Source: Chloroflexota bacterium (lineage in GTDB: Bacteria > Chloroflexota > Limnocylindria > Limnocylindrales > CSP1-4). Taken from it: a stretch of 5,844 nt of DNA. A program made the translations under genes and the position numbers. Location of the stretch: the NCBI GenBank assembly GCA_021814735.1, contig JAKAHX010000124.1, positions 1 through 5,844 on the forward strand. The letters are read 5' to 3'. Below the pieces are notes generated by a model. That model had not been told where the DNA came from. It searched no databases and saw only the letters and a list, made by a program, of their open reading frames with translations. This document shows positions 1 through 4,708 of this stretch, piece after piece (positions within the stretch are counted from its first letter, which is position 1; each line of letters begins with the position of its first letter).

Positions 1-2
1 CC

Positions 3-110
3 GATCTCATCTTCGATCGGCTGCGGCTGATCGCCGAGCGGCGTGCCACCATGGGCGACTCCGGCACGTCGGGCTGGGCGACCGGGTCGCCGACTCCGTT
101 CCGTCGCTGA
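3..110 (+). CDS. C-terminal end of an unidentified protein (5' truncated by window edge)
   Basis: The frame beginning at base 3 is open from the window edge to the TGA at 108-110 and gives 35 residues. They start DLIFDRLRLIAERRA, which looks like a charged amphipathic helix, and end in a Gly/Ser/Thr/Pro-rich tail, GSPTPFRR. About 30 of 35 codons end in G or C; the other forward frames have a stop at 28-30 or many A/T third positions. This supports a true coding frame. The family cannot be told from so little. The next gene starts 33 bases downstream on the same strand, so the two could be co-transcribed. Confidence 0.6.
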   Translation, partial: DLIFDRLRLIAERRATMGDSGTSGWATGSPTPFRR

Positions 111-143
111 CTGCGGCGAGGCACCGACGCAGCGTGACGTGAG

Positions 144-833
144 ATGGTCCGTCAGGGGACCGGCGGCGCCGCTGGGCCACCAGCCGACGCAGGCGGGGCG
201 TTCGGCCGGCTGGTGGCGCAGGCGCGCGCGGCGCTACGCTCCGATCGCGCCGCGCCTGCACCGGCGGCGGAGGTGGACGAGCCACTGAACGTCGACGTCA
301 CCTTCGTCGCGTACACCGAGGATTGCCGCGTAACGGGACGCGTGGCCCTGGAAGGAGACCGGCTGAGCGACATGCTGAACGCCCGGGCCGACCTCGTGCT
401 CCGGGACGTGCTGGTCGAGAGCCTGGTGGATGGCCGCTCGGCGCGCGCCGACGCGGTGCCGGTTGCGCGAGACGAACTGGTGGCGGTCCACGCCGACCAG
501 CCTCGCGGTAATCCGGCGCGGCGCACGCGCACGATCCCGTACCCGGTCGCGGTCCGGAGCGGCACGTACCTGATCCGGGGCTACCTGCACGCGCGGCCGG
601 GGACCGAGCCCCTCGCCAGCGCCTATCGCCGGGGACCGATGATCCCGCTCAGCAACGCATCGATCGAGTACATGGCCCACGGCGTGGCCCGCCGCGTCGG
701 CGCCGACGCGATCATCGTCAACCGGGACACGGCCGACTGGATCCAGCTCGTCGCTGAACACGATCTGCGAACTGCCCCGGCACCCTCCGGCGAGGCCGCA
801 CTGCGAGGCACGGCGACCACCGCCCGTCATTGA
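144..833 (+). CDS. Hypothetical protein with two similar beta-rich halves
   Basis: 229 residues, function not recognised. Residues 1-48 are Ala/Gly-rich and probably disordered or helical (GRLVAQARAALR at 21-32). Conserved-looking sequence begins at N49 (NVDVTFVAYTEDC). Two related segments follow. The first, about 62-118, has RLSDMLN at 73-79, then L86-x-D-x-x-V-E92 and D103-A-V-P-V-A-R-D110. The second, about 135-205, has L169-x-N-x-x-I-E175 and D188-A-I-I-V-N-R-D195. This points to an internal duplication of a small alpha/beta or beta domain. There is no signal peptide, membrane helix or catalytic motif, so it is probably cytosolic. ATG 144 is the first possible start after an in-frame TGA at 135-137. 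Its ribosome binding site is poor, so a later start (GTG 213 or GTG 273) is possible and would keep both repeats. The gene ends 5 bases before a GC hairpin. The coding call is firm from codon usage; function is unknown. Confidence 0.8.
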   Translation: MVRQGTGGAAGPPADAGGAFGRLVAQARAALRSDRAAPAPAAEVDEPLNVDVTFVAYTEDCRVTGRVALEGDRLSDMLNARADLVLRDVLVESLVDGRSARADAVPVARDELVAVHADQPRGNPARRTRTIPYPVAVRSGTYLIRGYLHARPGTEPLASAYRRGPMIPLSNASIEYMAHGVARRVGADAIIVNRDTADWIQLVAEHDLRTAPAPSGEAALRGTATTARH

Positions 834-837
834 CCGG

Positions 838-861
838 GCGGCCCGTCGGTGCCCGGGCCGC
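838..861 (+). terminator. GC-rich hairpin just after the stop codon, possible terminator
   Basis: GCGGCCCG at 838-845 and CGGGCCGC at 854-861 are perfect 8-base inverted arms around an 8-base loop, starting 4 bases after the TGA at 831-833. No T-run follows, so it is not a classical intrinsic terminator. Its place right behind a gene and before a 230-base gap suggests 3'-end formation or transcript protection. Confidence 0.4.
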
Positions 862-1063
862 ACTCCGCTGCGCCGCGTGGTCTGGGCCCGATGGCCGTTG
901 TCGGTCGGTGCGGTCGAGTGCTACACCATCCACGGAGGCATCGCGTGGCGAAGGACGGGGCAAGGCCAACCGGGCGACCGGCACCTCGGTTGACTCCCGG
1001 GGGAGCGCGCCTGCAGCCGCAGCACCTCGTCCCGCGCCACGGCATCTGGACGAGGAGGCTGAC
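862..1063 (+). other. Intergenic gap with weak promoter-like and start-like signals
   Basis: The stretch separates the duplicated unknown protein from the release-factor-like gene. It contains TTGTCG (898-903) and, 18 bases on, TACACC (922-927), a poor sigma70-type match. A good GGAGG (934-938) stands 6 bases before a GTG (945-947). That GTG frame runs to a stop at 1197-1199, overlapping the next gene by 136 bases out of frame, and its product resembles no family I know. The only strong signal is GGAGG at 1054-1058, which serves ATG 1064. A promoter for the downstream genes probably lies here but cannot be placed firmly. Confidence 0.3.
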
Positions 1064-1510
1064 ATGGCCACTTCCCAGGCAGCGGCGGTGTGGATCGATG
1101 CAAACTCGGCCACGATCGTGCGCTGGGGCCCCGATGCGGCTGGAACCGTGCACTTCGAGTCGGATGTCCCACCCCACCGGCGCTCCACGGGCCAGGTGAC
1201 GGCACGCCGCGGCGAGCGCCACGGCGGAACCGGTCCGCGTTCCGCGGGGGAGCAGCACCGCCTCGAGCATCTCCGCACCTTCCTGGCCCAGGTCCGGCGC
1301 GCGGTGCCCGCCGATGATCTGCTCCTCCTGGGCGACGGCGTCGTCGTGGAGCGGCTGGCTGCCGCGCTGCGCGAGGACGACGCGACGCATGGCCGCCGGC
1401 GGCGCATCGAGGTGCGGCGCCACGGACCGCTCACCGAGGCCCAGCTGGTGGCGGCGGTTCGGGCGTTTGCCGGGGCCCCTGCGCGGCGCGTGCGGGTCGC
1501 CACGGGCTAG
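1064..1510 (+). CDS. eRF1/pelota domain-2-like 'translational machinery' protein
   Basis: 148 residues. Near the N-terminus AAVWIDANSATIVRW (7-21) matches the opening beta-hairpin typical of small bacterial proteins annotated as 'translational machinery protein' or eRF1 domain-2-like, which usually read A-x-V-W-I-D-x-x-x-A. A His/Arg-rich loop follows (about 38-69: HRRS, RRGERHGG, EQHRLEH), then a helix (70-81), a core strand LLLLGDG (86-92), a helix (93-105), and the closing VRRHGPLTEAQLVAAVRAF (117-135). Order and length fit one RNase-H-like domain of the eRF1/pelota type. The peptide-release GGQ motif is absent (the loop only has RHGGTG), so hydrolytic release activity is doubtful. Host-attachment or ribosome-binding roles are guesses from the family. 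The start is decided by GAGGAGG at 1052-1058, 5 bases before ATG. The frame stays open far upstream, but that stretch looks non-coding. The acetyltransferase ATG lies 2 bases after the stop, so the two form an operon. Confidence 0.7.
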   Translation: MATSQAAAVWIDANSATIVRWGPDAAGTVHFESDVPPHRRSTGQVTARRGERHGGTGPRSAGEQHRLEHLRTFLAQVRRAVPADDLLLLGDGVVVERLAAALREDDATHGRRRRIEVRRHGPLTEAQLVAAVRAFAGAPARRVRVATG

Positions 1511-1512
1511 CC

Positions 1513-2166
1513 ATGCGCGCGGCCGACTCGCCCGCGCGCGTATGGCTGAGGCCGACGCTGGCGGCCGACGGCCCGGCGCTCACGCGGATCGTGCAGGCCG
1601 AGCGGGATCGCCGTCTCCTCGCGCCGGGGCTGGTTCCCGGCTCTCCTGCCGATCTCGAGGGCCGCGGCCGCTTCGGCCCGCGTACCCCGGAGCGCCGCTG
1701 CCTGACGGTGATCGAGCGCGCCACGGGACGCATCCTCGGCCTTGCCGTGCTCCGCCCCCCTGGGCCGGGCAACGAGGCGCCGTGGATCTCCGCCCTGGTG
1801 ATCGATCCCGAACGCCGCGGACAGGGCCTGGGAACCGAGGTCGCCCGCCGCCTCGAGCGGATCGCGAGTCGTGCCGGATGGAAGACCGTCCGCCTGAACG
1901 TGCTGGCCGACAGCCCCGGGGCGCTCCGGTTCTGGAGGCGGCTGGGATACCGCGACGTGCCGGGGTCCTGGCGCGCCTACAACGGCAGCGCCGCCGGCAC
2001 GATCACGCTCGAGCGATCGATCGAGGCCGTCCCGAATCGGCGCCGGGACCCGCACGGGGAGGGGGATCGCCCGCCCGAACGGGTCGGGCTCCGGGGCCGC
2101 CCGGCCCACGAACCAGGTGACCATGTCCGCTGTCCACGACCCGCGTCGAGCCGGAGCATGCGATGA
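1513..2166 (+). CDS. GNAT family N-acetyltransferase
   Basis: 217 residues. The enzyme should transfer an acetyl group from acetyl-CoA to an amine; the substrate cannot be inferred. The fold reads in order: VWLRPTLAADGPALTRIV (10-27, strand 1 and helix 1), CLTVIERATGRILGLAVL (63-80, strands 2-3), then motif A, ISALVIDPERRGQGLG (92-107), with the R-R-x-G-Q-G-L-G pyrophosphate-binding loop at 101-107, and motif B, LNVLADSPGALRFWRRLGY (128-146), ending in the usual F-W-x-x-L-G-Y. The domain is complete by about residue 171 (TITLERSIE). The remaining 46 residues are Arg/Pro/Gly-rich without a recognisable fold and have more A/T third positions in their last third, which is unusual for a single-domain GNAT. 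The start lies 2 bases after the preceding TAG, with no strong ribosome binding site of its own, suggesting translational coupling to the release-factor-like gene. A role in modifying a ribosomal protein would fit that neighbour but is inference. Confidence 0.88.
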   Translation: MRAADSPARVWLRPTLAADGPALTRIVQAERDRRLLAPGLVPGSPADLEGRGRFGPRTPERRCLTVIERATGRILGLAVLRPPGPGNEAPWISALVIDPERRGQGLGTEVARRLERIASRAGWKTVRLNVLADSPGALRFWRRLGYRDVPGSWRAYNGSAAGTITLERSIEAVPNRRRDPHGEGDRPPERVGLRGRPAHEPGDHVRCPRPASSRSMR

Positions 2167-2233
2167 TGCCCGTGTCGGCGGAGGCTGGCGGCCCGTTCTC
2201 TGACCGCCGAACCGGCGCGGAAGGGAGGTCACC

Positions 2234-2632
2234 ATGACCCGGGTGGTCGTCGTCAACCATGATCCTGAACTGGCCGCCGAGCAGGCGGCCCTCCTGCGCG
2301 CGGCCGGCTACGAGGTCGAGCAGTGTGGCGGCCCGCTGGCTGAGCCGTGCCCCGTACTCTCCGATCTCCCCTGTCCACTGGTGGACCGCGCCGACGTGCT
2401 CCTGTACGACGCGTGGGCTGCCGGCGACAGCGACGGTGGCCGCCAGCTGGTGAACCACTTGCGCGACGTGTATGCCGACCTTCCCGTGGTCCTGACGTCC
2501 GTGGACGATCGCCTGCAGTGGGTCACCACCGAGGGTCCTGACCGGGTGACCCCGCTCACGGGCCGCCCGACCGGCGAGCAGTTGCGCGCGGCGATCGAGC
2601 ATGCCATCGAGGACCAGGGGATGGCCGTCTGA
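2234..2632 (+). CDS. Small CheY-like receiver-domain protein, degenerate, with spaced cysteines
   Basis: 132 residues, a stand-alone receiver fold with no output domain. VVVVNHDPE (4-12) is strand 1 with a reduced acidic pocket (D10 only). AALLRAAGYEVEQC (18-31) is helix 1 and strand 2. ADVLLYD (53-59) ends in D59 at the phosphoacceptor place. GGRQLVNHLRDVYADLPVVLTS (68-89) gives helix 3 and strand 4 with T88/S89 at the switch place, and PTGEQLRAAIEHAI (112-125) is the last helix. The usual Lys-Pro is replaced by Arg-Pro (111-112). Between strand 2 and strand 3 an insert carries C31, C39 and C47, exactly 8 apart, the last two in PCP tripeptides. Phosphorylation, redox sensing or metal binding are all possible; none is shown. 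GGGAGGT at 2223-2229 sits 5 bases (from GGAGG) before ATG, a strong site that fixes the start. The gene is 67 bases after the acetyltransferase and is followed by a strong hairpin, so it probably ends the transcription unit. Confidence 0.8.
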   Translation: MTRVVVVNHDPELAAEQAALLRAAGYEVEQCGGPLAEPCPVLSDLPCPLVDRADVLLYDAWAAGDSDGGRQLVNHLRDVYADLPVVLTSVDDRLQWVTTEGPDRVTPLTGRPTGEQLRAAIEHAIEDQGMAV

Positions 2633-2690
2633 CTTCAGGCCGCGGGACCACCCCTGCGAGGATCGTCCACTGATACGACCTTCCCACGAC

Positions 2691-2731
2691 GGAGCGGCGC
2701 CCGACGGGCTGCACACGCCGGGCGCCGCTCC
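2691..2731 (+). terminator. 13-bp perfect GC hairpin, likely transcription terminator
   Basis: GGAGCGGCGCCCG (2691-2703) and CGGGCGCCGCTCC (2719-2731) are perfect inverted arms with a 15-base loop, beginning 58 bases after the receiver-protein stop. It is the strongest inverted repeat I found in the window. No T-run follows (the next bases are TGCTCCGG), so termination would have to be of the U-less type often proposed for high-GC bacteria, or the stem works as a 3' stabiliser. Position supports the end of the left-hand transcription unit. Confidence 0.6.
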
Positions 2732-2743
2732 TGCTCCGGCCCG

Positions 2744-2757
2744 GTGCCCACGGGCAC
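2744..2757. promoter_or_regulatory. Operator-like palindrome GTGCCC-AC-GGGCAC
   Basis: Perfect 6-base arms (2744-2749 and 2752-2757) with a 2-base centre, flanked by CCG on the left and, one base offset, CGG on the right. The loop is too small for a good RNA hairpin with all six pairs, so a DNA site for a dimeric regulator is the better reading. It ends 32 bases before the TAGACT box, where a repressor or activator would sit. No regulator gene is seen in the window to pair with it. Confidence 0.3.
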
Positions 2758-2789
2758 TCGGTGTCGAGGCGGGGGCGCGGCCCGACGGA

Positions 2790-2795
2790 TAGACT
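2790..2795 (+). promoter_or_regulatory. Candidate -10 box (TAGACT) for the solute-binding protein gene
   Basis: TAGACT matches the TANNNT form of the -10 hexamer common in high-GC bacteria. No -35 match is visible 16-19 bases upstream. Eight bases after the box lies GTG 2804, in frame with the solute-binding protein, the spacing expected if transcription starts at or next to that GTG and the message is leaderless. If the true start is ATG 2900, the 5' leader would be about 95 bases. A chance TANNNT in a gap this size is quite possible. Confidence 0.35.
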
Positions 2796-2899
2796 GGCCC
2801 GCAGTGTCACTCCCTGCTGCGCCTGACGCTGTGACTCCCGGGCCGGCTGCCCAGCTGCCCGCCGTGGTCGGCATGCGTCGGGCATGGGTGACGTCGGCC

Positions 2900-4708
2900 A
2901 TGGACGCACCGCCGGGCCTCGACACCAATTCCGGTGCCATCATGGGACCCGGTGCCGGAACGTCCGCCGGGGACGGGGCCCCGCCGGACCCGGCGATACC
3001 GCCGGGCCCGGGGATGGGTGGTCCGCCCTGGGGCATGTCGGGCGGCGGCTGGCTGCCTCCCGGCGAACCTGCGCCCCGGCCCGTCTCCCGCCGCCGGCGG
3101 CTGCTCGCGATCGGCCTGGTCCTCCTCCTCGCGATCGCGCTGGCGGTGCCGCTCGGGGTGCTGCGACCGGGCGCGTCGCCGGCCTCGTCCGCGTCCCCGG
3201 CCGGAGGGCATGCCACGGGCGTCGTGCGGATCGCCGGGTGGAGCCCCGCGACGTACGACCCGGGGATGCAGGGCGACGCGGGAACCGCCGCCCTCCTGGC
3301 GCAGGTGTTCGAGGGCCTCACGGCCCTCGACGCCTCGATGCACGTCCAGCCGGCCCTGGCGCAGTCGTGGGCCGTCAGCCAGGGCGGACTCCAGGTCACC
3401 TTCCACCTGCGTCCGGGCATCACCTTCTCCGACGGCACGCCCATCACCGCGGACGACGTCGTCGCCAGCTGGCTGCACGTCCTCTCGCCCGGGCATCCCG
3501 GCCCGCTCGCCTCGCTGCTCGACGACGTGGTCGGCGCCATCGCATACCGCCAGGGACAGGGACCGCGCTCCGGGGTCGGGATCATGGCCCAGGGCGATGC
3601 CGTGATCGTGCGGCTGGTCCAGCCGGCCGAGTACTTCCCCGCGATCGCCGCCAACCCGGCGCTCGCGGTGGCACCCCCGTCCGAGCTGCCCGCCCTCGAC
3701 GCGGCCGAGCCGCCGACGCCGTTCGTGGGCTCCGGCGCCTACACCATCGCCAGCGTGGCGGACAACGCGATCACCCTGCGCGCGAACCCCAGATACTGGG
3801 CCGGAACGCCCTCGATCGAGACCGCCGTCGTGGTGACCGACTTCGGCGGCAGCAGCCCGGTGGATGCCTTCTCGTCCGGCCAGGTGGACTACACGCCGAT
3901 CGCCCAGGCCGACGCGCTCTGGATCCGCTACGACCCGCAGCTCGGACCGCAGTTGCGCGAGGAACCCTCGCTCTCGATCACCTACTACGGGTTCGACACG
4001 CGCCGCGCACCGTTCGACGACGTGCGCGTGCGACAGGCGTTCGCCTGGGCGGTGGACTGGCAGCGCATCGCGCTGCTGGCCGATGGACCGACTGCCGTCG
4101 CCACCTCCATGGTCCCGCCCGGGATTCCCGGGCGCCCGGCGGGGGACTTCATGCCGACGTTCGATCCGGCGGCAGCCCGCGCGCGGCTGGCGGCCGCGGG
4201 ATACCCGGACGGGCGCGGCCTCCCGCCCATCGCCCTCGTCTCCGACGGCTCGCCGTACGACGCGGCCGTCGCCCGCCAGCTGGAGCAGAACCTCGGGGTC
4301 AACGTCTCGCTCGAGGTCATGGGGTCGGAGGCGTACATGGAGCGCCTGGCGAACGACACGCCGTCCATCTGGAGCATGTCGTGGATCGCGGACTACCCTG
4401 CCCCGGAGGACTTCCTGGGCGTCCTCCTGCAGAGCGACGCCACCTCGAACTACGGCGGGTGGCGCAACGCCGCGTTCGATGCGGCCCTGGCGACCGCGGG
4501 GCGCACCGCCGAGCCGGCTGCCCAGGAGCGCGCCTACGCCGCGGCGGAGACGATCCTGCAGCAGCAGGTCCCGGTGATCCCGCTGAGCTACGCCTCGCCG
4601 GGGTCGGAGGGAACCGCCTCCTGGGCGCTCAGCCGCACCGGGCTGCTGGGCGCCACCACGAGCGGGCTCGGGATCCCACGCTTCGCGGGGATGGCATGGT
4701 CGCGCTGA
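2900..4708 (+). CDS. ABC-type solute-binding protein, family 5 (peptide/nickel type), membrane-anchored
   Basis: 602 residues from ATG 2900. Residues 1-63 are Pro/Gly-rich, presumably cytoplasmic and disordered. RRRR (64-67) precedes one helix, LLAIGLVLLLAIALAVPLGVL (68-88). No cysteine follows, so this is not a lipoprotein; the protein is probably tethered by an uncleaved helix with its binding domain outside. The domain shows family-5 landmarks: VFEGLTALD (136-144), LAQSWAVS (153-160), FHLRPGITFSDGTPITADDV (168-187), GSGAY (277-281), NPRYWAG (296-302), YYGFDTRRAPFDDVRVRQAF (362-381) and SWIADYP (494-500). The family captures oligopeptides, nickel or other small solutes for an importer; the ligand is not inferable, and no permease or ATPase is adjacent. 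The start is uncertain: the frame is open from GTG 2744, GTG 2804 sits 8 bases after a TAGACT box and could be leaderless, and ATG 2900 has only GGTGA 9 bases upstream. I prefer 2900 because the Pro/Gly-rich tail typical of such anchored proteins begins there. The stop overlaps the next gene. Confidence 0.9.
   Translation: MDAPPGLDTNSGAIMGPGAGTSAGDGAPPDPAIPPGPGMGGPPWGMSGGGWLPPGEPAPRPVSRRRRLLAIGLVLLLAIALAVPLGVLRPGASPASSASPAGGHATGVVRIAGWSPATYDPGMQGDAGTAALLAQVFEGLTALDASMHVQPALAQSWAVSQGGLQVTFHLRPGITFSDGTPITADDVVASWLHVLSPGHPGPLASLLDDVVGAIAYRQGQGPRSGVGIMAQGDAVIVRLVQPAEYFPAIAANPALAVAPPSELPALDAAEPPTPFVGSGAYTIASVADNAITLRANPRYWAGTPSIETAVVVTDFGGSSPVDAFSSGQVDYTPIAQADALWIRYDPQLGPQLREEPSLSITYYGFDTRRAPFDDVRVRQAFAWAVDWQRIALLADGPTAVATSMVPPGIPGRPAGDFMPTFDPAAARARLAAAGYPDGRGLPPIALVSDGSPYDAAVARQLEQNLGVNVSLEVMGSEAYMERLANDTPSIWSMSWIADYPAPEDFLGVLLQSDATSNYGGWRNAAFDAALATAGRTAEPAAQERAYAAAETILQQQVPVIPLSYASPGSEGTASWALSRTGLLGATTSGLGIPRFAGMAWSR

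Noticed and set aside
234..863. Long reverse-strand open frame opposite the duplicated unknown protein
   Set aside because: It is a shadow of the + strand gene in GC-rich DNA: no recognisable domain, Arg/Gly/Ala-rich product, and the + frame has the better third-position pattern.
898..927. TTGTCG - 18 bases - TACACC as a promoter for the release-factor-like gene
   Set aside because: The -10 matches only half of the consensus and such pairs are common by chance; kept only as a remark in the gap description.
830..1063. Upstream extension of the release-factor-like gene from TTG 830
   Set aside because: The extra 78 codons have worse third positions and no domain, while ATG 1064 has an excellent ribosome binding site and the family normally begins there.
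1314..2120. 268-codon + strand frame over the acetyltransferase region
   Set aside because: It overlaps two genes with recognisable families in another frame and translates to a low-complexity Arg/Pro/Gly chain.
2175..2210. Inverted repeat TCGGCGG...CCGCCGA after the acetyltransferase stop
   Set aside because: Seven-base arms around a 22-base loop with no T-run are easily expected by chance at this GC content, and the receiver gene follows closely.
2635..3654. 339-codon reverse-strand frame opposite the start of the binding-protein gene
   Set aside because: The product is Arg/Ser/Pro-rich with no family resemblance, and it lies opposite clear family-5 motifs on the + strand.
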